Shown here piece by piece: positions 48,494-57,269 of a DNA stretch of 64,000 bases (its first letter is position 1; each line of letters starts with the position of its first letter). Origin of the DNA: Haladaptatus sp. ZSTT2 (GTDB lineage: Archaea; Halobacteriota; Halobacteria; Halobacteriales; Halococcaceae); NCBI RefSeq assembly GCF_037081775.1, contig NZ_JBAMHQ010000001.1, positions 1,674,001 through 1,738,000 on the forward strand. The letters run 5' to 3'. The notes under the pieces were generated by a model, which had not been told where the DNA came from, did not search any database, and saw only the letters and a program-made list of their open reading frames with translations. Position numbers and translations under genes: made by a program.

Positions 48494-49264
48494 TTATTCC
48501 TGCCGATTCCTCGCAGAATGGAGCCGTCGCGCAATCAATCCGGCTTGCGCCCCTGCAACGAAGCCCGCATCGATGTTCACGGTTGTCAACGCCGTACACG
48601 ACTGCAGCATCCCAAACAGCGCGGCTTCGCCATCGCCGCCGACGCCGTAGCCAGAGGCGATGGGCAGGGCAATCACCGGCACGTCTACGAGTCCGGCAAT
48701 CACCGTCGGCAACGCGCCTTCGCGACCCGCCGCCACGATGAGCACGTCGAGCGCGCGCAGGTCTTCTAAGGAATCGAACAGCCGATGGATGCCCGCCACG
48801 CCCACGTCGTCGATGCGTTCTACGGTCGCACCCATCTCGCTCGCAATCGCCGCCGCTTCGCCTGCGGGGCCGCCGTCTGCGGTTCCGGCCGTCACGATAC
48901 CGACCGTCGCGTCCAGGTCACGGCGCTCGAAGTCTTCTGCGTGCGCTCTGAGCACGCCCGCGCGCTCGTCGAACGAGAGTGTCCCGGAGAATGCGGGGCG
49001 GAGCGCAGAACGAACCGCGTTCGCGTCTTCGATGGTCAGTCTGGTGGCGATTGCTCGCCCCGTCGTTTCCAGTGCAGTTTCGACCAGCGAACAGATTTCA
49101 GCGGTCGTTTTGCCCGTCCCATAGACGGCTTCGGGGACGCCGCTTCGGTGCTCGCGGGCGGCGTCAAATCGCCCGGCGTCGTCGGTTGCATACCCCGCTA
49201 ACTCGGCTTCCGCGGCCGCGGGGCTCAACTCACCTGCGGCGACGGCTTCTAATATGTCGCGCAT
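48494..49264 (-). CDS. larB: LarB: pyridinium-biscarboxylate mononucleotide synthase
   Basis: A 256-aa enzyme with a PurE-like C-terminal domain (VGIVTAGTADGGPAGEAA near 113-130; ALPIASGYGVGGDG near 200-213) and the LarB N-terminal module (GRFDAAREHRSGVPEAVYG). LarB carboxylates nicotinic acid adenine dinucleotide in the first step of nickel-pincer-nucleotide synthesis for lactate racemase and related enzymes. LarE is encoded 8.5 kb further on; LarC is not in the window. Start at ATG 49264. Confidence 0.9.
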   Translation of the reverse strand: MRDILEAVAAGELSPAAAEAELAGYATDDAGRFDAAREHRSGVPEAVYGTGKTTAEICSLVETALETTGRAIATRLTIEDANAVRSALRPAFSGTLSFDERAGVLRAHAEDFERRDLDATVGIVTAGTADGGPAGEAAAIASEMGATVERIDDVGVAGIHRLFDSLEDLRALDVLIVAAGREGALPTVIAGLVDVPVIALPIASGYGVGGDGEAALFGMLQSCTALTTVNIDAGFVAGAQAGLIARRLHSARNRQE

Positions 49265-49362
49265 ACCCCCTCGTTTACACTCGAAGCGCACCTAGTTATC
49301 GACTCGAAACGGGGGTTTGTCGGGGGTAGGGACCTTCTTACACCGAGTCCATTTGAGAAACC

Positions 49363-49369
49363 TTATAAA
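49363..49369 (+). promoter_or_regulatory. TATA box of the DUF1931 histone-fold gene
   Basis: TTATAAA, 25-31 bases before the ATG at 49394; a strong consensus match. Confidence 0.6.
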
Positions 49370-49393
49370 CGGTGATGGGAAACAGAAGTCCGT

Positions 49394-49561
49394 ATGGCAG
49401 ACCTGATCGTCAAAGCCGCCGTCAAGGAAGCGCTCGATGACATGAACGTTGCGTCCGACTTTTACGACGCACTCGACGAGGAAGTCGCAGAGCTTCTCGA
49501 AGACGCCGCACGCCGCGCCAAAGAGAACGACCGTAAGACGGTCCAGCCGCGCGACCTCTAA
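49394..49561 (+). CDS. DUF1931-type histone-fold protein
   Basis: A 55-aa protein read from the gap: MADLIVKAAVKEALDDMN starts it and DRKTVQPRDL ends it. It aligns with histone-fold helices 1 and 2 and the first turn of helix 3 (the KTVQPRDL loop is the histone DNA-binding L2 loop). This resembles the CBF/NF-Y-like DUF1931 family. A complete histone fold has about 66 residues, so helix 3 appears cut short. It may pair with another subunit. Confidence 0.8.
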   Translation: MADLIVKAAVKEALDDMNVASDFYDALDEEVAELLEDAARRAKENDRKTVQPRDL

Positions 49562-49639
49562 ACTCGGATAGTCTCTCTCCCATTCTGGGGGAAAATCAAC
49601 CATTCTTTCACACCCCACACCTCTGAGCGCCAGCGCCGC

Positions 49640-50329
49640 CTAAAACGGCTGTTCTTCGACGCCCGCGTCCGTGCCGACGAACGCCGTATCGACGAGATTG
49701 ATGAACAGGCCGTGTTCGACCACGCCCGGAATCGCGGCGAGGTCGAGTGCGAGCATGGCCGGGTCGCGTATCTCACCGAAGTCGCAGTCGAGGACGACGT
49801 TTCCGTTGTCCGTGACGACGGGGCCGTCTTTGCGCTCGGCTTCGCGGAGGGTGGCTGCGCCGCCGACTTTGTTCGAAATATCGTCTGTGACGACGGTCCA
49901 CGCCTCGGGGATGACTTCGACGGGAACCGGATGGTCGAGCGTCTCTGCTTGCTTTGTACTATCGGCGACGACGACGAACCGCTCTGCGGCCGCATCCACG
50001 ATTTTCTCGCGCGTGTGGGCCGCGCCGCCGCCTTTGATGCAGTGGCGACCGGCGAGTTGGTCTGCGCCGTCGATGGCGAGGTGGACGGTGTCTACTGCAT
50101 CGAGTGAGGTGAGTGGAATCCCGGCGCTCAGGGCGAGCTGGCGCGACTGAAACGAGGTCGGAATGCCTTGGATGTCGAGGCCCGCGTTCACCGCTTGCCC
50201 GAGTGCGCGAATCGCGTAGGCGGTCGTCGACCCCGTTCCAAGGCCGACGACCATTCCGTCTGTGGCTTCTGCCGCGGCGCGTTCGCCCGCGCGGCGCTTT
50301 GCGTCATCGCTTCCACCGGTCGCTTTCAT
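49640..50329 (-). CDS. rpiA: Ribose-5-phosphate isomerase A
   Basis: A 229-aa enzyme converting ribose 5-phosphate and ribulose 5-phosphate for nucleotide and histidine synthesis. Motifs: GLGTGSTT (29-36), DGADQL (near 88-93) and KGGGAAHTREK (near 98-108), matching the substrate phosphate and catalytic sites. The ATG at 50329 is used; the long upstream extension overlaps the glmM start region on the other strand and is spurious. Confidence 0.95.
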   Translation of the reverse strand: MKATGGSDDAKRRAGERAAAEATDGMVVGLGTGSTTAYAIRALGQAVNAGLDIQGIPTSFQSRQLALSAGIPLTSLDAVDTVHLAIDGADQLAGRHCIKGGGAAHTREKIVDAAAERFVVVADSTKQAETLDHPVPVEVIPEAWTVVTDDISNKVGGAATLREAERKDGPVVTDNGNVVLDCDFGEIRDPAMLALDLAAIPGVVEHGLFINLVDTAFVGTDAGVEEQPF

Positions 50330-50410
50330 GTGCCCACCATAGACGTGGGGTGTCAAAAAGCACCGCGGCCGGCCACGCCCTTTTTGGTTCCGTACTCCGT
50401 CGCCAGTATC

Positions 50411-51715
50411 ATGTTTGGAACGAGTGGTATTCGAGGCCCCGTCGGTGAGGTCGTGACAGCAGACCTTGCACTCGCCGTCGGGCGGGCACTTGCCGCCGAA
50501 GCCGACCGCGTCGTCGTCGGCCGCGACCCCCGCGAAAGTGGCGAATTTTTGACTGATGCGCTGGTCGCCGGGCTGCGAGAAAGCGGCACCGACGTCATCG
50601 ACATCGGCCTCGCTGCCACGCCAACCGTCGCCCGTGCCGTCGCGGGCGAGGACGCAGACGCAGGCGTCTCGATTACCGCCTCCCACAACCCCGCCCCCGA
50701 CAACGGTATCAAGCTCTGGAACCCCTCCGGGCAGGCGTTTGACGAAGCCCAACGCGAGGCCATCACCGCACGCATCCGCGACGACTACTTCGACCCCGTC
50801 GGCTGGGAGGGCCTCGGCAAGCGCCACGCGAAAGACGGCGCAGAGCGCCACATCCAGACGCTCGTCGACGCCGTCTCTCTCGACGAACCGCTCTCGGTCA
50901 TCGTGGACGTGGGAAACGGCGCAGGCGGCGTCACCGCAGAAGCCCTCACTCGCCTCGATTGTGAGGTTGAAACCCTGAACGCCCAGCCGGACGGCCGGTT
51001 CCCCGGTCGCCCGAGCGAGCCAACCGCAGAGACCTGCGAGTCGCTCTGCCAGCTCGTCGCGGCCTCCGACGCAGACCTCGGCATCGCCCACGACGGCGAC
51101 GCAGACCGCATGATGGCCGTCACCGGCGACGGCGACTTTATCTCTGGAGATATGCTGCTCGCGCTCTTCGCACTCGACGCCGCAGGCGAGGGCGATCGGG
51201 TCGCCGCGCCCGTAGACACCAGTCTCGTCGTCGCAGACCTGCTCGCAGAAAAAGGCGCAGAACTCACGCGCACCAAAGTCGGCGACGTGTACGTCGCAGA
51301 GCGCGCCACGGAACCGGACGTGGTGTTCGGCGGCGAACCCTCTGGCGCGTGGATTTGGCCCGACGAAACCCTGTGTCCGGACGGCCCGCTCGCCGCGGTT
51401 CGCCTCGTCGAACTCGCGAGCAAGCGCTCGCTCGCAGAGCGCGTCGGCGAATTAGAGCCGTATCCGATTCGCCGCACCAGCCTCGAAGTCGAGCGCAAAG
51501 ACGAACTCATGGCGGCTATCGAAGCCCGCGTGCTCTCCGAGTTCGACGACGTGCAAACCTTAGACGGCGTCCGCGTCGACCTCGGTGACGCGTGGTTCCT
51601 CCTGCGCGCGTCTGGCACCCAGCCGCTCATCCGCGTCACCGCAGAGGCCCGCGACCCCGCCCGCGCAGACGAAGTATTCGAGCGCGCGACCGGCATCGTC
51701 GCGGACTCGCAGTAA
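50411..51715 (+). CDS. glmM: Phosphoglucosamine mutase-like phosphohexomutase
   Basis: A 434-aa alpha-D-phosphohexomutase. N-terminus MFGTSGIRG, active serine S91 in TASHNP, metal loop HDGDADR (near 231-237), and the sugar-specificity loop GGEPSG (near 301-306), which in GlmM favours glucosamine phosphate. Phosphate loop RASGTQPL is near the C-terminus. It is the GlmM/PMM branch and supplies UDP-GlcNAc-type sugars for S-layer glycosylation; exact specificity is not certain. Confidence 0.9.
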   Translation: MFGTSGIRGPVGEVVTADLALAVGRALAAEADRVVVGRDPRESGEFLTDALVAGLRESGTDVIDIGLAATPTVARAVAGEDADAGVSITASHNPAPDNGIKLWNPSGQAFDEAQREAITARIRDDYFDPVGWEGLGKRHAKDGAERHIQTLVDAVSLDEPLSVIVDVGNGAGGVTAEALTRLDCEVETLNAQPDGRFPGRPSEPTAETCESLCQLVAASDADLGIAHDGDADRMMAVTGDGDFISGDMLLALFALDAAGEGDRVAAPVDTSLVVADLLAEKGAELTRTKVGDVYVAERATEPDVVFGGEPSGAWIWPDETLCPDGPLAAVRLVELASKRSLAERVGELEPYPIRRTSLEVERKDELMAAIEARVLSEFDDVQTLDGVRVDLGDAWFLLRASGTQPLIRVTAEARDPARADEVFERATGIVADSQ

Positions 51716-51765
51716 CCGTAGTCGGGCACGAATCGTTTTTCTCCTCACGCAGATATTGAACAGCA

Positions 51766-52476
51766 ATGGGCGAGACGGTAGTAATTTCGGGGGTGGGGCC
51801 GGGACTCGGGGCGGCGCTCGCGCGCCGGTTCGCGGTCGAAGGGTGTCAGATTGCGCTGCTCGCACGGTCGGGTGACTACCTCGACGCACTTGTCGACGAA
51901 CTCGACGCCGCGCCCGGAACCGTCCTCGCCGTCCCTGTGGACGTAACCGACCCTGCGGCCGTGGCCGCCGCCTTCGCCACCGTCCGCGAGGCGTTTGGCC
52001 CGGTCTCCGTGCTCGTCAACAACGCGAGCGACTCGGCGCGGAAGGGCGTGCGAGACATCTCGCTCGCTGAGTTCGAACACGCCTGGCGCGTCGCCGCCGT
52101 CGGTAGTCTGCTCTGTACGAAAGCCGTCCTCCCCGACATGCTCGACGCCGAACGCGGGACCATCATCTTCACCGGCGCGACCTCCTCGGTTCGCGGTAGA
52201 GAGGGCGCGGTCGGCTTTTCGGCCGCCAAGTTCGCGGTTCGCGGGATGGCCGAATCCATGGCGCGCGAACTCGGCCCCGAGGGGATTCACGTCGCCCACG
52301 TCGTCATCGACGGCCCGATTCGAGACCCGACGGTCACGGATGCAGCCGTTGAGGGCGACCCGTACCAGTACCTCGACCCAGAATCGATTGCGAATTCGTA
52401 CTGGCATCTCGTAGAACAAGAACCGGACTCATGGACGCTCGAACTGGACGTGCAAGCGCACGTCGAGACGTTTTAA
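51766..52476 (+). CDS. SDR-family protein with Phe in place of catalytic Tyr
   Basis: A 236-aa short-chain dehydrogenase. The cofactor motif GVGPGLG is at 9-15 and NNAS at 85-88. The catalytic stretch reads F151-S-A-A-K155, so the usual Tyr of YxxxK is Phe while Lys and a Ser/Thr pair (GATSS, 137-141) remain. Activity must be altered or missing unless another residue substitutes. The gene overlaps the convergent orc gene by four bases. Confidence 0.85.
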   Translation: MGETVVISGVGPGLGAALARRFAVEGCQIALLARSGDYLDALVDELDAAPGTVLAVPVDVTDPAAVAAAFATVREAFGPVSVLVNNASDSARKGVRDISLAEFEHAWRVAAVGSLLCTKAVLPDMLDAERGTIIFTGATSSVRGREGAVGFSAAKFAVRGMAESMARELGPEGIHVAHVVIDGPIRDPTVTDAAVEGDPYQYLDPESIANSYWHLVEQEPDSWTLELDVQAHVETF

Positions 52477-53606
52477 AGCCGGTCTAAGACGGCTTGGGCG
52501 TCGTATTTCAGCGTCAACTCGCGCGACCGGCCGCGGCCTTCGACGTTCGTGTAGCGCGCTTCGATGAGGCCGAGTTGGTCGAGTTTGTTGATGAGTTCAG
52601 AGTAGCGCGTGTAACCGAGGTCGGTCTCCTCGTGGAACGACTCGTAGACGGCTCCCGCCTGCTCGCCTTCGTGTTCTGCAATTACCTTGATGAGCGCACG
52701 CTCTGGCTCTGACAAGCCTCTGAGGCTCCGCGAGAGGTGGATGTACTTCGATTTGTCGAAGGCGGCTTCCACGTCGTCGCCCGTGACGACGCGACTCGCG
52801 CGCATCTCGGCGTTCAGCCCCGCCCGGCGCAGGAGGTCAATCCCGACGCGCAGGTCGCCTGCGTCCGCGGTGAGCGCGGCCACGCGGTCTAACACGTCGC
52901 CTTTGATGACGCCCTCGTGGAAGCCGGGTTTCGCGCGGTCTGCGAGGATGTCGCGAATCGCGGCTTCGTCGTAGGCCGGGAAGAACACCTCTTCGGGGCG
53001 GAACACGCTCTGGACGCGGCTGTCGAGTTCCTCGATAACGTCCAAACTGAGGTCTGAAGAAATCACCACGACGCCGATTTTCGCCCCGGCGTGGGCCTCG
53101 TGAGCGCGCAAAAGCGAGTAGAGCGTGTCTGAAGCCTCCGATTCGTAGAACAGGTAGTTCACGTCGTCGAGGGCGACCACCAGCACTTCGTCTTCGTCCA
53201 CGAGGTGGTCGGTGACTTGGCCGAACAGCTTTTTAAAGGAGATGCCGCTTGAGGGCGGCTCGTAGTCGAAGATTCCCTGGAAGATGCGCGAGAAGACGGA
53301 GTAGCGCGTCGAATCCACCTGACAGTTGACGCGCACCGTGCGCACATCGGTTTCTGCGTTGAGTTCCCCGAACAGGCTCTGGACGGCGGTCGTCTTGCCA
53401 GTTCCGGGCGGCCCGCGAATCAGGACGTTCAGCGGGCGCGACCCCCGCACCGCTGGCCGGAGTGCGTATTTCAGACTCCGCATCTGCGTCTCGCGGTGGC
53501 GGAATACTTCGGGGACGTAGTCGATTTCGAACACATGCTCGTCTCGGAACACCGACTCATCCCACGAAAGCATCCCCCCGTCGGGGTCATCAGCCATCAC
53601 TTTCAC
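52473..53606 (-). CDS. orc: Orc1/Cdc6-type replication initiator (orphan copy)
   Basis: A 377-aa AAA+ initiator with Walker A RGPPGTGKT (64-72), Walker B with D147-D148 (VALDD, not the more common DE), and a C-terminal winged-helix domain (VYESFHEETDLGYTRYSELINKLDQLGLIEA). The N-terminus could start at M4 (MADDPDG), preserving the frame. I see no origin recognition boxes nearby, so this may be a secondary initiator that does not mark an active origin. Confidence 0.9.
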   Translation of the reverse strand: MKVMADDPDGGMLSWDESVFRDEHVFEIDYVPEVFRHRETQMRSLKYALRPAVRGSRPLNVLIRGPPGTGKTTAVQSLFGELNAETDVRTVRVNCQVDSTRYSVFSRIFQGIFDYEPPSSGISFKKLFGQVTDHLVDEDEVLVVALDDVNYLFYESEASDTLYSLLRAHEAHAGAKIGVVVISSDLSLDVIEELDSRVQSVFRPEEVFFPAYDEAAIRDILADRAKPGFHEGVIKGDVLDRVAALTADAGDLRVGIDLLRRAGLNAEMRASRVVTGDDVEAAFDKSKYIHLSRSLRGLSEPERALIKVIAEHEGEQAGAVYESFHEETDLGYTRYSELINKLDQLGLIEARYTNVEGRGRSRELTLKYDAQAVLDRL

Positions 53607-53655
53607 CGTGCCTGTGACGCTACTTAACTGTTCGCCAAATTGGGGTTTATCGGTG

Positions 53656-53814
53656 TCAGACGAGCGTCATCGTGCGTCTGACTTCTGCCCCGGAGACGGG
53701 TGTGTCGTGTTTGAGTTCGTGGTGTTTGACGGCCATCGTGAGGACGTGATTCTCGTCGTCGGCGCGCACCAGAAACGCACAGCCCTTCACTGGACACCGG
53801 TACTGGGAAGACAT
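53656..53814 (-). CDS. Small C2H2-like zinc protein
   Basis: A 52-aa protein read from the gap: MSSQYRCPVKGCAF, then HHELKHD later. C7-x4-C12 and the His residues (near 30-35) fit a short zinc finger. Similar proteins are common in haloarchaea (DUF1059-like). It lies just upstream of the orc gene on the same strand, 49 bases from its start, and could share transcription with it. Function unknown. Confidence 0.7.
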   Translation of the reverse strand: MSSQYRCPVKGCAFLVRADDENHVLTMAVKHHELKHDTPVSGAEVRRTMTLV

Positions 53815-53855
53815 CACCGAAGATAGGCGCGCTGAAAGCTTAGAAGCCGCGGGCT

Positions 53856-55838
53856 TCAGGCTTCGAACTTTTCGAGCAACCGGCCGTAGAAGGTGGCGTC
53901 GCCCTCCGCCGCGAGCTTTTCGACGATCAACTCCGGCGTCGAGCGCGCGAGATGATTTTTCTGCGGCGAGCGGTTCACGACCAGCTCCCCATCCACGAGT
54001 CCCACGGCTTCGATGCCGTCCACCGCGACGGTGTAGTCGGCCGCATCGCGTATCTCGCCTGCGAGGTGGGAGACGAACACGCCAGAGGCGTCGCGCTCGT
54101 CCAAGGCTTCGAGGATGCCCGCGATGATTTTCGCACTCGCGCCGGGTTCGGTAATCGACTCCAACTCGTCTACGAGCACGAGCTTTTTCGCCTCGCCCGT
54201 GACGAGCCCCGCGAAGTCGCGGAGCGTGCTCTCGAACGCACCGGCGTCAAGCGTCCCCTGCGTTTTCGCGTGGTAATGCAGTTCTTCGACCAGCCCGACG
54301 CGCGCATGTTCAGCGGGCACGGGCAGGCCCATGTGCGCGAGGATGACGATGACCGCACAAAGGTCGAGCGTCGAGGTTTTCCCCCCGCTGTTGACCCCCG
54401 AGAGCAACGTAACGCCGGAGACGGCGTAATCAACCGGCTCAACGTCCTCGAAGGACACGTCGAGCAACGGCGAACGCCCACCTTCGATGGCGAACCCCTC
54501 GCCCGACAACTCGGGCATCACGCAGTCGAAATCCGCGACGAAGCGCGCGATGGCGAGTTCCACGTCGAGTTCGAGCGAGGCGAACACGAGTTCGTCTACC
54601 GCCTCCGTCAGCCCAGCCAACTCGCGGGCGACTTCGCGCTTTCGGCGCGCGGCCCGGCGGTCACGCGCCACTGTCAAGTCCTCACGAAGTCGGGTCACAA
54701 CCTGCTCTTGATGCCCCACGGGAAACGTCGGCTCCTCGCCGAAAATCATGCGCCCGACTTCTTCCTCGCCTGCGTCGAGCGAGAGCGAATCCACGAGATG
54801 GTCGCGTGCCGCCTCGATGGCCGCGTCGTACTCGTCTGCGAGTTCGCGCGAGAGCAGGGAATCGACGCCTGCGCCCTGCTCCACGAGTGAAAGCAGGTCT
54901 GAGCCTTCGATGGTCACGTCGCGGGCCTGAATCGCCTCGCGCAGGCGGTCGTTCGCCACGTTTTCGGCCATCGACACCGCCGCGTCGAGGTCGTTTGCGG
55001 CCGCAGTGAGCCGTTCGAGTTCGTCGTCACCCTTGACCGTGCCGTCGTCGTTCAGTCGGGCGAGTCCGGCTTCGAGCGCGTCCAAATCGAGGCCCGCAGG
55101 CGGCTTCATCTCCGCCGCGCGGTGGACGCGAATCGCCGCCTGTAGGCGCTCGCGGTTGGTCGCAAAAAAGGAGAGCGTCCGTTCGGGGACGATTTCGACG
55201 ACGTTGTCGAGCGCGTCGGGCTTCACCTGCACGTCGCCGTCTATGTCCACGCCCGCGAACTCCTCGTCTAAGGCGATGACGGTGGCGTAGCCCCGCGCCA
55301 AATCTCCGAGACGGCGAGCGTCGTCGACGATTTCGACGCTCAACTCGGGGATGGCTTCCTTCGCGCTCGCGTAGGTCTCTGCGTCCATCGTCGCCAGACA
55401 GCGGTCGCGCACCCGGACGCCGCGCGGGTTGACGAGCGGTTCGACCGCAGAAAGCGCGTCTAATACCTCCGGTGTCGGTTCGCGCTCCGTCGCCACCTCC
55501 ACGAACGCACGCACCTCGTCGATGCGCGAGCGTTTCGAACTCGGAAACAGCGTCTCTAAGCGCTTTTTCGCGTACGTCGTGACGGTGCGCTGTTGGAGCA
55601 ACGACAGGGTGTCAGCGTACAGTTCGCGGGCGCGGCTGGTGGCGAGAAATCGGCCGGGGTCACCGTGTTGCTCGCGGATGGCCGCCCGCGCGATGCTCGC
55701 CGCGCGCCCTTCGGTGATGCCGGGCGCGCTCGATAACCGCAGGACGTCGCCGCGTTTGAGCGCCGTCTCGGGGTCGTCGAGTTGCGCAAGCGCCGCCGCT
55801 GTTTTCTCTCCAACGCCCGGGATGCCCTCGAAATCCAT
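53856..55838 (-). CDS. MutS-like ATPase with N-terminal helix-hairpin-helix
   Basis: A 660-aa protein. Residues 1-55 hold an HhH DNA-binding domain (GIPGVGEKTAAALAQL; APGITEGRAASI). A long helical region (60-430) resembles MutS core and clamp domains, without the MutS mismatch-binding N domain. The ABC-type ATPase follows: Walker A GVNSGGKTST (near 490-500), Walker B VLVDELESIT and signature near 545. It belongs to the archaeal MutS2/MutS5-like group, which is thought to act on branched DNA or recombination. It has no Smr nuclease tail. Confidence 0.88.
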   Translation of the reverse strand: MDFEGIPGVGEKTAAALAQLDDPETALKRGDVLRLSSAPGITEGRAASIARAAIREQHGDPGRFLATSRARELYADTLSLLQQRTVTTYAKKRLETLFPSSKRSRIDEVRAFVEVATEREPTPEVLDALSAVEPLVNPRGVRVRDRCLATMDAETYASAKEAIPELSVEIVDDARRLGDLARGYATVIALDEEFAGVDIDGDVQVKPDALDNVVEIVPERTLSFFATNRERLQAAIRVHRAAEMKPPAGLDLDALEAGLARLNDDGTVKGDDELERLTAAANDLDAAVSMAENVANDRLREAIQARDVTIEGSDLLSLVEQGAGVDSLLSRELADEYDAAIEAARDHLVDSLSLDAGEEEVGRMIFGEEPTFPVGHQEQVVTRLREDLTVARDRRAARRKREVARELAGLTEAVDELVFASLELDVELAIARFVADFDCVMPELSGEGFAIEGGRSPLLDVSFEDVEPVDYAVSGVTLLSGVNSGGKTSTLDLCAVIVILAHMGLPVPAEHARVGLVEELHYHAKTQGTLDAGAFESTLRDFAGLVTGEAKKLVLVDELESITEPGASAKIIAGILEALDERDASGVFVSHLAGEIRDAADYTVAVDGIEAVGLVDGELVVNRSPQKNHLARSTPELIVEKLAAEGDATFYGRLLEKFEA

Positions 55839-55947
55839 TCAGCGCAGTGATACCCACCCCGAGACAAAAAGCGTTCGCGGTAGCACACCGCCGCGCCACG
55901 GCCCGAAAAATTCCCGCGAGAGTCCGGTTTTCGGGAGTTACAGGCCC

Positions 55948-55960
55948 TCCTGAATCAGGA
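55948..55960. promoter_or_regulatory. Palindrome TCCTGA-A-TCAGGA upstream of MFS gene
   Basis: A perfect 6-bp inverted repeat about one central base, 83 bases before the MFS start codon and in the 204-base gap divergent from the MutS-like gene. It has the size of a dimer operator, but no regulator gene is adjacent. Confidence 0.4.
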
Positions 55961-56042
55961 TTATCCATGCTGCAAGCGACGTAGCTAGTATGGTGTGGTT
56001 AGTGCGTGGGAACAGACCGGTCGCCGCGCGGGGAATGGACTG

Positions 56043-57269
56043 ATGGCTGGACGTTTCTCGTCGGGACAGGTTCCGTGGCGCTCACGGACAGTACAAGTCG
56101 TGCTCTTGAGCACGCTGCTCGCGCCAATCGGCGTCCCGCTCATCGCCCCGGCGCTCCCGGTGATTCGTGACGCCTTCGTCGTCACCGACGCCCAAGCAAG
56201 CCTCGTGGTGAGCGCCTACTTCGTCGTCGGCATCGTGCTCTCGCCGTTTATTGGCCTGCTTGCAGACCGCGTCGGGAGAAAGCGCGTGCTCGTGACGAGC
56301 CTGTTCGCCTTCGGCCTCACCGGCGGGGCCATCTTCTTCGCGCCGAATTTCACCACGCTGCTCGTCCTCCGGGCGATTCAGGGCACGGCCGCCGCCGGGT
56401 TGTTCGTGGCGACCGTGACCATCATCGGTGACACCTACGAGGGCACGCAACGAAACGCCGTCCTCGGGATGAACATCGCCGTGCTGTCTGCGGGTGCGGC
56501 GCTGTTCCCGCTCGTTGGCGGCATCCTCGTCACCTTCGGGTGGAACGTCCCCTTCGTCGCCTGCCTCCTCGCACTTCCGGTGGGACTGTTCGCCCTCCTC
56601 GCACTCGAGGAACCGGCCATTGAGCGTGAGATGCGCAGCCTCACCTACCTCCGCAATGCGGTTTCGGTGGTCACGGGGCCGAACACGCTGTTTCTCTACG
56701 CGGCGGCCTTCGCGACTGAACTGCTGTTGTTCGGGGCCATCATCACGGTTCTGCCGTTCTTACTCTCAGAACAGTACGCCCTCGCGCCGGTGTTCATCGG
56801 CGGCACCATCGTTGCGGCGGAAGCTGGTTCCATCGTCGTCTCGACCCAGAATGGCCGCCTCGCGCGCTACATCTCGAACGGCCTGCTCGTCGCGGGCGGG
56901 TTCGTCTGCTTCGGCCTCGGCCTGCTCGTCATCTGGCTCGCGCCGAGCGTCCTTGTCGTGGCCGTCGGTGCGGTCATCGTCGGGGCGGGCCTCGGCCTCT
57001 CGATGCCCGCGGTTGACGCCGCCATCAGCGACGCGGTGAGCGGCGAGTACCGCGCCGGGGCGCTCAGCCTGCGCAACAGCACCACTTTCCTCGGCCGGGC
57101 GACCGGGCCGGCGCTGTTCGCGGGACTTGCGACCGCCACGGGCTATCCGCTGCTCTTGCTCGGCGCGGGACTCGTCTCGATTCTCTTCGCGCTCGTCATC
57201 GTCGCTGTCGCAAGCCGACTGCTCGCAGAAACGCCACTGCCGCCCGAAGAACCGGAGGAAATCGTATGA
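56043..57269 (+). CDS. Major facilitator superfamily transporter
   Basis: A 408-aa membrane protein with about 12 helices. The MFS loop 2-3 motif is visible as GLLADRVGRKRVLV (near 76-89), and helix 5 has the PxxGG-type LVGGILV found in drug:H+ antiporters (DHA1/DHA2). It probably exports a drug or metabolite. Start at the ATG at 56043; the 16-codon longer frame is weak. It overlaps the thioesterase start by four bases, so the two are co-translated and may act on linked compounds. Confidence 0.9.
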   Translation: MAGRFSSGQVPWRSRTVQVVLLSTLLAPIGVPLIAPALPVIRDAFVVTDAQASLVVSAYFVVGIVLSPFIGLLADRVGRKRVLVTSLFAFGLTGGAIFFAPNFTTLLVLRAIQGTAAAGLFVATVTIIGDTYEGTQRNAVLGMNIAVLSAGAALFPLVGGILVTFGWNVPFVACLLALPVGLFALLALEEPAIEREMRSLTYLRNAVSVVTGPNTLFLYAAAFATELLLFGAIITVLPFLLSEQYALAPVFIGGTIVAAEAGSIVVSTQNGRLARYISNGLLVAGGFVCFGLGLLVIWLAPSVLVVAVGAVIVGAGLGLSMPAVDAAISDAVSGEYRAGALSLRNSTTFLGRATGPALFAGLATATGYPLLLLGAGLVSILFALVIVAVASRLLAETPLPPEEPEEIV

